NCBI RefSeq assembly: GCF_022229015.1
Contig: NZ_JAKKFF010000446.1
Coordinates: 42,822-106,821, forward strand
DNA from: Micromonospora foliorum
GTDB lineage: Bacteria > Actinomycetota > Actinomycetes > Mycobacteriales > Micromonosporaceae
Reading direction: 5' to 3'
DNA: 64,000 nt
Under the pieces are notes generated by a model. It ran no database searches, had not been told where the DNA came from, and saw only the letters and a program-made list of their open reading frames with translations. Below, piece after piece: positions 16,496 to 25,902 of the stretch (position 1 is its first letter; each line of letters begins with the position of its first letter). Both the position numbers and the translations under genes were made by a program.

Positions 16496-17803
16496 ATGGC
16501 AACGAAGCGGCGTGCGAGTGCCGTTCTGGCACTGTTAATGACAAGTGTTGTCGTCCTCGCCGGGTGTTCCGGCGGCGGCGAAGAGGCAGCCTCTCAGAGC
16601 GAGCTGTACAAGGACCCGGTGACCCTGACCTGGTGGCACAACGCCTCACAGGACGGGCCCGGCAAGACCTACTGGGAGAAGGTCGCCAAGGACTTCTCCG
16701 CGCTCCACCCCACCGTCAAGATCGAGATCGAGGCGATCGAGACGAACCAGCTCCAGCGCACCCGGCTCCCTGCCGCGCTGCTGAGCAGCGACCCGCCGGA
16801 CATCTTCCAGGCCTGGGGCGGCGGCGAGATGACCGAGCAGGTGGAGGCCGACTACCTCAAGGAGATCACCGACCAGACCAAGACCGAGGTCGGCAACATC
16901 GGCAGCGCCGCGGAGATCTGGCAGGTCAAGGGCAAGCAGTACGGCCTGCCGTTCCGGATGGGCATCGAGGGCATCTGGTACAACAAGGAAATGTTCGCCA
17001 AGGCGGGCATCGCGGCTCCGCCGACTACCTTCGAGGAGCTCAACACCGCGGTCACCAAGCTCAAGGCGACCAACGTCATTCCGATCGCCGTGGGCGCCGG
17101 TGACAAGTGGCCGGCCGCGCACTGGTGGTACAACATGGCGCTGCGCGCCTGCTCGGTCGACGCCCTCAAGAAGGCCTCGGCGGAGAAGAACTTCGACGAC
17201 CCGTGCTTCGTCAAGGCCGGGCAGGACCTGAAGGCGTTCATCGACACCAAGCCGTTCCAGCCCAACTTCATCGCCACGCCGGGCCAGAACGACCCGACCA
17301 GCGCCAACGGCATGCTCGCCAACGGCAAGGCCGCGATGGAGCTCATGGGTGACTGGAACCGCGGCACGCTGGACACCGTCACCACGGACAAGGCGAAGCT
17401 CGCGTCGTTCCTCGGCTGGTTCCCGGTGCCGGCGATCTCCGGTTCGCCGGGCGACCCGAAGGCCGCTCTCGGCGGTGGCGACGGGTTCTCCTGCGCCAAG
17501 AACGCCCCGGCCGAGTGCGTCGAGTTCCTCAAGTACCTCGTGAGCCCCGAGGTGCAGAAGGGCTACGCCGAGACCGGCACCGGCCTGCCTGTCGCCAAGG
17601 GCGCGGCGGACGCCGTGAAGGACCCCGCGCTGAAGTCCATCCTGGAGGCCACCTCCGGGGCGAGCTACGTCCAGCTCTGGCTGGACACGGCGTACGGCAG
17701 CACCGTCGGCAACGCGATGAACGACGCGATCGTCGCCATCTTCGCCGGCAACGGGACGCCTGAGAAGGTCGTCTCGGCAATGAAGGCGGCCGCAAGCAAG
17801 TGA
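16496..17803 (+). CDS. ABC transporter sugar-binding lipoprotein
   Basis: 435 residues. A lipoprotein signal ends in LAGC with the lipidated Cys at 24. The mature part is a cluster-B sugar-binding protein (PVTLTWWHNAS, then ALLSSDPPDIFQAWGGGE and GIEGIWYNKEMFAKAGI). It captures oligosaccharides outside the membrane for the two permeases that follow. GAGGAG precedes the ATG. No ATPase gene is present in the operon, so a shared MsiK-type ATPase elsewhere is expected, as is usual in actinomycetes. By operon order it resembles BxlE (xylobiose), but specificity cannot be read from the sequence. Confidence 0.93.
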   Translation: MATKRRASAVLALLMTSVVVLAGCSGGGEEAASQSELYKDPVTLTWWHNASQDGPGKTYWEKVAKDFSALHPTVKIEIEAIETNQLQRTRLPAALLSSDPPDIFQAWGGGEMTEQVEADYLKEITDQTKTEVGNIGSAAEIWQVKGKQYGLPFRMGIEGIWYNKEMFAKAGIAAPPTTFEELNTAVTKLKATNVIPIAVGAGDKWPAAHWWYNMALRACSVDALKKASAEKNFDDPCFVKAGQDLKAFIDTKPFQPNFIATPGQNDPTSANGMLANGKAAMELMGDWNRGTLDTVTTDKAKLASFLGWFPVPAISGSPGDPKAALGGGDGFSCAKNAPAECVEFLKYLVSPEVQKGYAETGTGLPVAKGAADAVKDPALKSILEATSGASYVQLWLDTAYGSTVGNAMNDAIVAIFAGNGTPEKVVSAMKAAASK

Positions 17804-18798
17804 CCTCCGCCAACCAGATCCGTATGCCCGCCGGCGGCGCTTCCGCGTCGCCGGCGGGCCCCCACAAGGCCGGGCGCGAGTCCGCCCGCCGAGCCGACAA
17901 CCGCCGCAAGTGGTACGAGATCATCGGGCTCACCACGCCGGCCGTCGTCATCTACGTGATGTTCGTGCTGGTCCCGATGGGCTTCGCGGTCTACTACAGT
18001 CTGTTCCGGTGGCGCGGGGTCGGGCCTCCCACCGAGTTCGTCGGCCTGCGGAACTACACCCTCGCCTTCCAGGACCCGATCTTCCTCGACGCGTTGCGCA
18101 ACAACGCCATCATCGTGTTCGGGTCGCTGCTGATCCAGGGCCCGATCGCCCTGGGCGTCGCCCTGCTGCTCAACCGCCGCTTCCGTGGGCGGGCGGTGTT
18201 CCGCCTGCTGGTGTTCGTGCCGTACGTGCTGGCCGAGGTCACCGTCGGCATCATGTGGAAGCTGTTGCTGACCGACCAAGGCACGGTCGATGCTCTGCTG
18301 CGGTCCCTGGGAATGGGCGGCCTGGTGCAGGCCTGGCTCGCCGACCTGGATGTGGTCATCTGGACCCTGCTGGCCGTCCTCACCTGGAAGTACGTCGGCT
18401 TCGCCATCATCCTGCTCCTCGCCGGACTGTCCAACGTGCCCGACGAACTGACCGAGGCGGCGGCCATCGACGGCGCGAGCTGGTGGCAGATCCAACGGCA
18501 CGTCACGATCCCGCTGCTCGGCCCGACGATCCGGATCTGGATGTTCCTGTCCATGATCGGCTCACTGCAGATCTTCGACATGATCTGGGTGACCTCGGTG
18601 CCCGCGGTGCGGTCCCTCGGCGCATCGGCCACCATGGCGACCTACATGGTGGACAACGGGTTCTTCGCCCGGCTCTGGGGTTACGGCAACGCTGTGGCGG
18701 TAATCCTGTTCGTCATCTCCTTCGTGGCGGCGCTGCTGTTCCAGCGGTTCCTGCTCCGCCGCGACATCGAGGGCGCCATCACCGGAAGGGCGAAGTGA
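17800..18798 (+). CDS. Sugar ABC transporter permease (MalF/UgpA type)
   Basis: 332 residues. A basic cytoplasmic N-terminus of about 45 residues is followed by six membrane helices. The EAA loop, which contacts the ATPase, reads EAAAIDGASWWQIQRHVTIPLL near residues 222-243. The GTG start overlaps the stop of the binding protein gene (GTGA), indicating translational coupling. It forms half of the membrane channel with the next gene product. Confidence 0.92.
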   Translation: MTSANQIRMPAGGASASPAGPHKAGRESARRADNRRKWYEIIGLTTPAVVIYVMFVLVPMGFAVYYSLFRWRGVGPPTEFVGLRNYTLAFQDPIFLDALRNNAIIVFGSLLIQGPIALGVALLLNRRFRGRAVFRLLVFVPYVLAEVTVGIMWKLLLTDQGTVDALLRSLGMGGLVQAWLADLDVVIWTLLAVLTWKYVGFAIILLLAGLSNVPDELTEAAAIDGASWWQIQRHVTIPLLGPTIRIWMFLSMIGSLQIFDMIWVTSVPAVRSLGASATMATYMVDNGFFARLWGYGNAVAVILFVISFVAALLFQRFLLRRDIEGAITGRAK

Positions 18799-19661
18799 CG
18801 ATGGCCGTGAACACGGTTCTCCCCCCGTCCACCGGGCGCCGCCAGGTTTCCTGGGGCACGCCGCTCACCTACGCGCTCGCCCTCGCGATCGCGGCGGTGT
18901 CGATCGCCCCGGTCCTCTACGTGGTCATCGGCGGGTTCCGCACCACCCCGCAGATCGTCGCGGACCCGGCCGGCCTGCCCGACCCGTTCGTCTGGGACAA
19001 CTACGCCAGGGTGCTGACCCAGAGCAACTTCTGGCAACAGGCGTTCAACAGTGCGGTCATCGCCCTCGGCACCACGCTGGCCGTGGTCGTGCTCGGGCTG
19101 GCCGCCGCGTTCGTGCTCGCCCGCTACCACTTCCGCGGGCGGGAGGGGCTCTACACCTTCTTCACCCTCGGCCTGCTGTTCCCAGCCGGGGCGGCGATCC
19201 TGCCGCTCTACCTCATGTTGCGTGACCTGAACCTGATCAACTCCTACTACGCGGTGATCCTCCCGCAGGTCGCCTTCTCACTACCACTGACGATCGTGAT
19301 CCTGCGTCCCTTCCTCTCGGCCATCCCGAGAGAGTTGGAGGATGCCGCCGCCATCGATGGCGCGAGTCGGCTCGGTTTCCTCTGGCGCGTCGCGATGCCG
19401 CTGTCGCGGCCCGCGCTCGTCACCGTTGGCGTCCTGGCGTTCGTGGCGAGCTGGAACTCGTTCCTGCTGCCGCTGCTCGTGCTCAGCGACGTCAACCTGC
19501 ACACCCTGCCGCTGGGCGTGCAGAACTTCTCCAGCCAGTACACCACCGACACGGCAGGCGTACTCGCCTTCACCTCGCTGGCGATGCTGCCGGCACTGCT
19601 CTTCTTCACGCTCGCGGAGAAGCAGATCGTCGGTGGCCTGCAGGGTGCGGTCAAGGGCTGA
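18795..19661 (+). CDS. Sugar ABC transporter permease (MalG/UgpE type)
   Basis: 288 residues with six membrane helices and an EAA loop (LEDAAAIDGASRLGFLWRVAMPL). The GTG at 18795 overlaps the stop of the first permease gene (GTGA) and has AAGGG 6-7 nt upstream; ATG at 18801 is the alternative. It is the second half of the heterodimeric channel. A 38-nt gap with its own ribosome binding site separates it from the GH3 gene. Confidence 0.92.
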   Translation: MTMAVNTVLPPSTGRRQVSWGTPLTYALALAIAAVSIAPVLYVVIGGFRTTPQIVADPAGLPDPFVWDNYARVLTQSNFWQQAFNSAVIALGTTLAVVVLGLAAAFVLARYHFRGREGLYTFFTLGLLFPAGAAILPLYLMLRDLNLINSYYAVILPQVAFSLPLTIVILRPFLSAIPRELEDAAAIDGASRLGFLWRVAMPLSRPALVTVGVLAFVASWNSFLLPLLVLSDVNLHTLPLGVQNFSSQYTTDTAGVLAFTSLAMLPALLFFTLAEKQIVGGLQGAVKG

Positions 19662-19699
19662 GCGGCAGCGGTACGAGCACAACCACAGGAAGGCACAGC

Positions 19700-22024
19700 A
19701 TGACTGAGGTCCACGCGGTGGTGGACGGGCCGGCGCCGGCTCAAGCAGGTCCGGGGCACGGTCGACCGGACGGGCACGACGGCGGGGCGCGCCTACGCGA
19801 TCTCCTCGGCCGGATGACGATCGAGGAGAAGATCGCCCAGCTCGTCGGCTTCTGGGAGAAGGAGGACGGCGAGGCGGTCGCACCGTTGCAGGGGGAGTTC
19901 GGCGACGCCTTCAAGCTTGAGGACTTCTCCCGGCACGGGCTCGGTCACCTCACCCGCGCCTACGGCACCCGCCCCCTGGACGCGGTGGAACGCGCGGCCT
20001 GGCTGTGGAAGTTCCAGCGGGACCTGGTCACCGGGACCCGGCTCGGCATCCCGGCGATCGTCCACGAGGAATGCCTCACCGGGCTGTCCGCGTGGAAGGC
20101 GGCCACCTTCCCCACCCCGCTGGCCTGGGGTGCCGCGTTCGATCCCGAACTGGTCACCGAGATGGCCGCGGCGATCGGCGCCTCGATGCGGGCCCTGGGC
20201 GTTCACCAGGGGCTCTCTCCGGTGCTCGACGTGATCCGTGACCCCCGCTGGGGGCGGGTGGACGAGTGCATCGCCGAAGACCCGTACCTGGTCGGCACCA
20301 TCGGCACGTCGTACGTGCGCGGCCTGCAGTCGCAGGGGGTGCACGCCACCCTCAAGCACTTCGCCGGCTACTCCGCCTCGCGCGCCGGGCGCAACTTCGC
20401 CCCGGTGCACGTCGGCCGCCGGGAACTGGCCGACGTGCTGCTCCTCCCGTTCGAGATGGCGATCATCGACGGCGACGCCCGCAGTGTCATGCACTCGTAC
20501 GCCGAGATCGACGGGGTGCCCGTCGCCGCCGACCCGACGATGCTGACCGGCATCCTGCGGGACCAGTGGGGCTTCGACGGCACGGTGGTGGCCGACTACT
20601 ACGGGGTCGCGTTCCTCAACCTGCTGCACCACGTGGCGGGCGATAACGCGGACGGGGCCGGGCAGGCGTTGACTGCCGGTGTCGACGTCGAACTGCCCAC
20701 CGGCGACGCCTATCTGACCCTGCACGAGTCGGTGCGGGCGGGCAAGCTCGACGAGGCGCTCATCGACCGCGCGGTGCTGCGGGTGCTGCGGCAGAAGCAG
20801 GACCTCGGTCTGCTCGACGCGACCTTCAACGACGAGCCGCCCCAGGCGATCGACCTCGACTCGCCGGAGCACCGGTCGATCGCCCGCCGGCTCGCTGAGG
20901 AATCGATCGTGCTGGTCGCCAACCGGGACGCGCTGCCGCTGCCGGCGGGGCGACGGGTGGCCCTCATCGGCCCGAACGCCGACCGGCAGGGTGCGCTCTT
21001 CGGGTGCTACTCGTTCCTCAACCACGTCCTCGTCCAGCACCCCGGCGTGGAGACCGGCATCGAGGTGCCGACCGTGCTCGACGCCGTGCGGGCCGAGTTC
21101 GGCGACGACCTCGTCGCCTGGGCGCGCGGCTGCGACGTTGACACCGACGACCGAGCCGGCTTCGACGAGGCTGTCGCCACGGCCTCCGGCGCGGACGTCG
21201 CCGTCCTGGTCGTCGGCGACAACGCCGGCCTCTTCGGACGCGGCACGGTCGGCGAGGGCTGCGACCGGGACGACCTGGAGCTGCCCGGCGTCCAGCGCGA
21301 GCTGGTCGAGGCGGTGCTGGCGACCGGCACACCGGTCGTCCTCGTGCTGCTCACCGGCCGGCCGTACGCGGTCGGCTGGGCGCTCTCGCGCTGCGCGGCG
21401 GTGGTGCAGGCGTTCTTCCCCGGCGAGGAGGGGGCCGGGGCGATCGCGGGGGTGCTCTCCGGGCGGGTCAACCCGTCGGGCCGGCTGCCGGTCAGCCTGC
21501 CCAGGTCGGCCGGCGCGCAGCCGTACTCCTACCTGCACCCCACCCTCGGTGCGGGCAACGAGGTGACCAACCTGCCGGCGACACCCGTGGCGCCGTTCGG
21601 CCACGGCCTGTCCTACACGACGTTCGCGTACAGCGACCTCACCGTGCCCGGCACGGTGCCCAGCGACGGGGCGGTCGGGGTGACCGTGCGGGTGACGAAC
21701 ACCGGCGCGGTCGCCGGCGACGACGTGGTCCAGCTCTACGGTCGCGACCTGGTCGCCTCGGTGACCCGACCGGTGGCGCAGCTGCTCGGCTACCGGCGAG
21801 TCCACCTGGAACCGGGCCAGTCCGTCACGGTCGAGCTGACGGTTCCCACCACCCGCCTGGCCTTCTCCGACCGGACGTTCACCCGCGTCGTGGAGCCCGG
21901 CGACGTCGAACTCTGGGTCGGCACCAGCGGGCGGCGGGACGCCCAGGCACTGACCACGCTGGTCGGTGACACGATCCCGGTCACCAACGCCTCCCCACGC
22001 TGGACCACCACCGACATCCGCTGA
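19700..22024 (+). CDS. GH3 beta-glycosidase (beta-xylosidase or beta-glucosidase)
   Basis: 774 residues, no signal peptide, so it acts in the cytoplasm on imported oligosaccharides. The N-terminal TIM barrel has KHFAGYS and the nucleophile Asp299 in VVADYYGVAF; the alpha/beta sandwich follows (ALIGPNADRQGALFGCYS; VLVVGDNAGLFG), and a C-terminal fibronectin-III-like domain begins near residue 640 (PFGHGLSYTTFAYSDL). The Tyr-Tyr after the nucleophile differs from the SDW of most beta-glucosidases and is seen in xylosidase-like members, which supports a BxlA-type beta-xylosidase, though this is only suggestive. It is the last gene of the operon; AGGAAGG precedes the ATG. Confidence 0.9.
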   Translation: MTEVHAVVDGPAPAQAGPGHGRPDGHDGGARLRDLLGRMTIEEKIAQLVGFWEKEDGEAVAPLQGEFGDAFKLEDFSRHGLGHLTRAYGTRPLDAVERAAWLWKFQRDLVTGTRLGIPAIVHEECLTGLSAWKAATFPTPLAWGAAFDPELVTEMAAAIGASMRALGVHQGLSPVLDVIRDPRWGRVDECIAEDPYLVGTIGTSYVRGLQSQGVHATLKHFAGYSASRAGRNFAPVHVGRRELADVLLLPFEMAIIDGDARSVMHSYAEIDGVPVAADPTMLTGILRDQWGFDGTVVADYYGVAFLNLLHHVAGDNADGAGQALTAGVDVELPTGDAYLTLHESVRAGKLDEALIDRAVLRVLRQKQDLGLLDATFNDEPPQAIDLDSPEHRSIARRLAEESIVLVANRDALPLPAGRRVALIGPNADRQGALFGCYSFLNHVLVQHPGVETGIEVPTVLDAVRAEFGDDLVAWARGCDVDTDDRAGFDEAVATASGADVAVLVVGDNAGLFGRGTVGEGCDRDDLELPGVQRELVEAVLATGTPVVLVLLTGRPYAVGWALSRCAAVVQAFFPGEEGAGAIAGVLSGRVNPSGRLPVSLPRSAGAQPYSYLHPTLGAGNEVTNLPATPVAPFGHGLSYTTFAYSDLTVPGTVPSDGAVGVTVRVTNTGAVAGDDVVQLYGRDLVASVTRPVAQLLGYRRVHLEPGQSVTVELTVPTTRLAFSDRTFTRVVEPGDVELWVGTSGRRDAQALTTLVGDTIPVTNASPRWTTTDIR

Positions 22025-22028
22025 GAAG

Positions 22029-22069
22029 CCGGTCCGCCGACTGTCCCCAGCCGACAGTCGGCGGACCGG
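22029..22069. terminator. Strong bidirectional terminator
   Basis: Perfect 17-bp inverted repeat (22029-22045 with 22053-22069, 7-nt loop) between the GH3 gene (+) and the convergent gene at 22107 (-). Confidence 0.88.
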
Positions 22070-22106
22070 TCCCAGCTGTGCCGGGGGGAGCACTGCGCGC
22101 CCTCCC

Positions 22107-23033
22107 TCAGCAGTAGTCCTCCGTGCAGTTCCGCAGCCTGATCTCGCCACCCTTTCCGAGAGTGGCCGTCACGGACATGTCGCGTGGGTTCAGGCCGCTC
22201 AACCTCGCGTGACGCAGGAGTTCCGGTGCGAAGTCGACCTCGATCGTGGTGAAGGACTGGGGATCGAGCGCAACGGTCACGTCGAAGGAGACCGAGATCG
22301 ACGAGATTTCCCTCGTGCCGCAGCCTGGTACCCGGATCCGGCCATCCACCGGCAAGCTCGCGGCCCCGGCGCTGCGAGCGGATTTCGCTGCGCCAGCCTC
22401 CTCGTCGGTGATCTCCTCGGCCGAGACCTCTTCCTGTGCCGAGCCGGTGAACCGCTGGTCCCGGCCCGACTTCAGACCAACCGCGCCGGTGATGGTGTAG
22501 GTGTGCCGGCGCTCGGATTCCCCACTACGGCAGTCGAGCCGCACTCTCCGTTGTGACGCGATTTCCAGGTGGGTGACCAACCTGGGCCGGGCGGACGGGT
22601 TCCCGATCACGATCCGAGCCCGCCGGTAGGTCGGCTCCACCGGCGTGGTGGGCGAGGTGGGTGCCGGTGCCACCGCGAGGACCTGTTCGATCCCCGTGGC
22701 CTCGTCGGGCCAGCCGAACGCCTTGTGCAGGAGGAGATCTCGCCCGGCGGGCACCGCGACGACCGTCGCCGTGCCCAGCAACACGGCTGCGGAGATGACC
22801 CTCAGTGACAGCACGACGTGACGCGGGCGCCGCGTCAGGCCACCGCGGATGGTCTGCCACAGGGTCAGGGCAGGCAGCGCCACCAGGAGCAGCACGCCGA
22901 GCAGCGTGGTGGAGACGGGCCTTCCGGCCTGCAGCGCAGCGGGGACACCGGCGGCGGTGGCGACCAGCATGACGGCCCACATGATCCGGTGATCGCGGCT
23001 GTCCTCTGGCCGGCCCTGGCGATCATCGGTCAT
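22107..23033 (-). CDS. Membrane protein with extracytoplasmic beta-rich domain
   Basis: 308 residues. Three hydrophobic helices near the N-terminus (IMWAVMLVATAAGVPAAL; a second ending in LTLW; VVLSLRVISAAVLLG) are followed by a roughly 200-residue soluble part outside the membrane with alternating beta-strand pattern, ending in two cysteines (RNCTEDYC). Family not recognised. The ATG at 23033 is chosen for its GGAGG site; further upstream ATGs lack one. Single gene; its transcription ends at the shared hairpin at 22029-22069. Confidence 0.7.
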   Translation of the reverse strand: MTDDRQGRPEDSRDHRIMWAVMLVATAAGVPAALQAGRPVSTTLLGVLLLVALPALTLWQTIRGGLTRRPRHVVLSLRVISAAVLLGTATVVAVPAGRDLLLHKAFGWPDEATGIEQVLAVAPAPTSPTTPVEPTYRRARIVIGNPSARPRLVTHLEIASQRRVRLDCRSGESERRHTYTITGAVGLKSGRDQRFTGSAQEEVSAEEITDEEAGAAKSARSAGAASLPVDGRIRVPGCGTREISSISVSFDVTVALDPQSFTTIEVDFAPELLRHARLSGLNPRDMSVTATLGKGGEIRLRNCTEDYC

Positions 23034-23130
23034 GTCGCCTCCGTGACTGCTCGCGTCATCCATGCGTCGAAGCTGATTCCACGTTACAAGCAGGGAGGAA
23101 GCTCTCACGGGTCACTGCGCATCGCCCGCC

Positions 23131-23153
23131 CCGGCCGGCCTCGATCCGGCCGG
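23131..23153 (-). terminator. Probable terminator of the XRE-peptidase operon
   Basis: CCGGCCGG at 23131-23138 pairs with the same palindrome at 23146-23153 around a 7-nt loop, about 70 nt past the stop of the last gene of the operon (23225). Confidence 0.45.
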
Positions 23154-23224
23154 CCAACCTCCCGTCGAGGCGGCAGACCAGACCAGCTAGCGGCTGAGCC
23201 GACGACGCTGGCAGGGCCGACGTG

Positions 23225-24085
23225 CTACTCGTGCACGCGGTCGTGGTGCGGGCCGAGCTGGCTGATCTCGTACCCGTGGGGGTAGCTCCTGGCTTTGATC
23301 CCGTCGGCGAACAACGGCGTCGTCCGTGGCGCCCCGAACCACCGTTGCAGCCGCGAGCGCGTCTTCAACGCCAGGTGCAGCCCCGTCCGGACCGGCCAGG
23401 CTGGCGTGTCGACCCGCGTTGCGCGTCGCAGCGGCGCGTCGTACATGGCGCTGACCAGTGCGTTTCCCAGTGGCGCGAGCACGCGGGGGAGGCGGGTGAG
23501 CATCAGCATGCGAGTGGCACGTTCGATGGCCGCCGCGTCGTCGTTGGGCCGCAGGTGAGCCGCGTCGTGCGCGTCGAACCAGGTCTCGAACTCGTCGTAC
23601 GACCCGGGGATGTCGGTGATGCCCATCCGCCGGCCGAGCTCCCGGTAGAAGAGGTACGTGGCGTGACGTTCGTGGCAACAGGGTTGGCGCCAGCCGTACT
23701 CCTGCAACCACCGGGTGGGGATCACGACCAGGCAGCCGAGGACGTAGCGGAAGTCGTCGTTGCTGATGTCGTACGGACGGTGGAGCTGGTTGACGCGCCG
23801 CAACGCCTCGCGGCCCCGCGGCTGGTCGAAGCCGTTGAGCACCATCTCGTACATCAGGAGGCCGGTGTCGTCGATCCGCTTCTGGGTGCGTTCGGTCAAC
23901 TCGCCCGTGGCGGTGTGCACCCTGGCGATGGCGGGGACGGAGAAGGACCGGTTGAAGGCGAGGTTGAGCCCGAGCTTCAGGTCCCACGGAAACTCGTAGC
24001 GCAGCATCGTCTGGTAGATGTCGAGGTAGTCGCGCTCCGGGTCGAGAGCGCGGGTACGGGTTAGGTTGGCGTAGCGGCCTCTCAT
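23225..24085 (-). CDS. MpaB/DUF2236-like oxygenase family protein
   Basis: 286 residues, cytoplasmic or membrane-associated. The DUF2236 pattern is visible: ISNDDFRYVLGCLVVIPTRW, then QEYGWRQPCCHERHATYLFYRELGRRMG, and FDAHDAAHLRPN. The conserved histidines are those expected to hold a b-type haem in the related rubber oxygenase Lcp and in MpaB. Members oxidise isoprenoid or fatty chains; the substrate here is unknown. The start codon overlaps the stop of the membrane protein gene by 4 nt (ATGA), so the two are translated together. It is the last gene of a four-gene unit headed by an XRE regulator. Confidence 0.85.
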   Translation of the reverse strand: MRGRYANLTRTRALDPERDYLDIYQTMLRYEFPWDLKLGLNLAFNRSFSVPAIARVHTATGELTERTQKRIDDTGLLMYEMVLNGFDQPRGREALRRVNQLHRPYDISNDDFRYVLGCLVVIPTRWLQEYGWRQPCCHERHATYLFYRELGRRMGITDIPGSYDEFETWFDAHDAAHLRPNDDAAAIERATRMLMLTRLPRVLAPLGNALVSAMYDAPLRRATRVDTPAWPVRTGLHLALKTRSRLQRWFGAPRTTPLFADGIKARSYPHGYEISQLGPHHDRVHE

Positions 24086-25320
24086 CGGCGGGCGTCTCCA
24101 GCGGTGGGATGCGGGGTGCCCGGGGTGGCGGGTTCCCGGGTCGCGGCGATCGTCTGGGCCACCACCGGCGAGCGGGCGTAGACCTCGGTGACCAGCGTCA
24201 ACCAGGCGACCTCACCGGCGTAGCCGCCGTCCGGGCGGTGCAGCTCGTCGGCGGGCTGCGGGACCGCGGCCACCAGACCGGCGCCGTGGCGACGCAGAGC
24301 GCAGGCCAGGTGGGCGGCCTCGACGCATGCCCGTCGCTCCTCGGCGGTCAGCCCGGCTCGCTCGGCGAACTGCTCGGCTAATGCCGTCACGCTGACGTCC
24401 AGGTACGGGCGCAGCGCCAGGCGGCCGTCGCGGATCTCGGCCACCCGGCGGGTCAGCGCGTAGTCGGTGTCGCGGAGGGCTGCCCGGCGTCGGCGCAGGG
24501 TGGGGTCCAGTTCGAGTTCGGGAAGGGCCGCGATGAGGTCATGCCAGAGCGGTTCGAGTCGTCGGTAGGACTGGTAGTCCTCCCAGCGTCGCGTGATCTT
24601 GAGGGTGGGCCCCCACGCCGGCATGGTGAGGCCGATCGTGATGAGTAGAGCGCCGATGCTCACCAGGACCGCGGCGATCTGTCGCTCGCCGGCCGGTTGG
24701 TAGCCGGCCCAGTAGGCGACCAGATACCCGATCTTGTTGGTGCTGTAGAGCAGCGCGAAGGCGGCCCCGACTGCGGTGATGCGTAGGCCACGGCGCAGCC
24801 AGGGTCGTCCGCAGATCTTCGCGAAGCTCCAGCACAGCCGGGTGATGTCGAAGCAGTAGGCGAAGAAGCCGAGCATCAGGAAGATCAGCAGGTAGGCGGT
24901 CACGACGGGGTCGGTGGCGTACTCGACCGTCAGGAGCACCGGTTCGTCGTAGGTGAGGGTGTAGGCGAACAGGCCGACCATGACGAGAAACGCGCACGCG
25001 GTGACCCAGATCCACTTGCGGGCCCGGGCGGTGGCCGTCGCCGGGGGAAGCGCGAAGTGCAGGAGCATGATCTCGGCGTTCGCCGAGATGGTCAGCGCGC
25101 CGGCGTGGGCCATCACCTTGGCCAGGTTGGGTAGCCCCGACATTTCGTCGATCGCGGTCGCGACGGGCGGGATGGCGACCGTGATCCCGGCGGCGAACGC
25201 GCCGAGACCGAAGCAGATCGCGCGGCGGGCGTGGCTGGGGTGCCGGCGCTGGAGTCGCGCCATGTAGCCGAGGGCGATCCAACCGACTGCGGCGCATACC
25301 GCGTAGAGGACGGTGTCCAT
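24082..25320 (-). CDS. Multi-TM protein of the MAB_1171c / DUF6545 family
   Basis: 412 residues. Seven to eight hydrophobic segments fill residues 1-235, followed by a cytoplasmic helical domain of about 170 residues (WEDYQSYRRLEPLWHDLIAALPELELDP onward is its start; only parts quoted). NCBI calls this group putative transporters, but the topology with a large cytoplasmic tail would also suit a receptor. It lies 7 nt after the ImmA/IrrE-like peptidase gene and overlaps the oxygenase gene. The family regularly sits beside XRE and ImmA/IrrE genes in actinomycetes. Confidence 0.8.
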   Translation of the reverse strand: MDTVLYAVCAAVGWIALGYMARLQRRHPSHARRAICFGLGAFAAGITVAIPPVATAIDEMSGLPNLAKVMAHAGALTISANAEIMLLHFALPPATATARARKWIWVTACAFLVMVGLFAYTLTYDEPVLLTVEYATDPVVTAYLLIFLMLGFFAYCFDITRLCWSFAKICGRPWLRRGLRITAVGAAFALLYSTNKIGYLVAYWAGYQPAGERQIAAVLVSIGALLITIGLTMPAWGPTLKITRRWEDYQSYRRLEPLWHDLIAALPELELDPTLRRRRAALRDTDYALTRRVAEIRDGRLALRPYLDVSVTALAEQFAERAGLTAEERRACVEAAHLACALRRHGAGLVAAVPQPADELHRPDGGYAGEVAWLTLVTEVYARSPVVAQTIAATREPATPGTPHPTAGDARR

Positions 25321-25327
25321 TCCGGCG

Positions 25328-25900
25328 CTACCAGTGGGGATGTTCGAGTGAGTGCCGCAGCCGGCCGTACAGCTCGACGTCCTGGCCGGTCAACGGCGCG
25401 TCGTCCACGTCGCTGCGGTTGCCGCGGACCCGCCGCAGGAGCAGTGAGCCGATCATCTCGGCCTCGCGTTCCTCGGCTGCGGCGTAGTTGCTGCGACCGA
25501 GGCTGCGCTGGACCAGCTGCGGGTCGAGGTCCGGCAGTAACAGCCGGGAGGCGTCCGCGTCCAACACCTCGGTCGCCCGGTGGCCGGCGAGCAGGTGACC
25601 CAACTCGTGGCCGATGATCAGCAACTGGTGCAGCGGAGAGGTGTCCTGCTCGAAGAAGATGGCGTCGAAGTCGCGGGTTGGCACGCACATCCCGCACACG
25701 GTCTGTGCCGGCAGCTTGATCGGCACCAGGTGGATCGGCCGGCCACGCCGCTCGGCGAGGACGTCGCACAGCTTCCGGATGTCGAAGGGCTCGGGCACCT
25801 CAAGCTCGGCAACGATCCGCTCGCAGCGCCTGCGTAGTCGGTGCAACTTCACGTCAGCGTTCTCCCGCTCGTCGGTGTACTCCCACCGAAGGATCTGCAC
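25328..25900 (-). CDS. ImmA/IrrE family metallo-endopeptidase
   Basis: 190 residues. The zinc-binding HELGH motif is at 98-102 (IIGHELGHLLAGH), with a further Glu in ERAEMI-like AAEEREAEMIGSLLL as probable third ligand. In other systems such peptidases cleave an XRE-type repressor and so switch on its targets (ImmA/ImmR; IrrE/DdrO). The XRE gene lies directly upstream with 2 nt between, so the likely partner is its product. GTG start at 25900; no signal peptide. Confidence 0.88.
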   Translation of the reverse strand: MQILRWEYTDERENADVKLHRLRRRCERIVAELEVPEPFDIRKLCDVLAERRGRPIHLVPIKLPAQTVCGMCVPTRDFDAIFFEQDTSPLHQLLIIGHELGHLLAGHRATEVLDADASRLLLPDLDPQLVQRSLGRSNYAAAEEREAEMIGSLLLRRVRGNRSDVDDAPLTGQDVELYGRLRHSLEHPHW

Positions 25901-25902
25901 GA

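Noticed and set aside
19793..22150. A 785-codon minus-strand frame across the GH3 gene
   Set aside because: Shadow of the GH3 coding sequence; it would also run through the terminator at 22029-22069.
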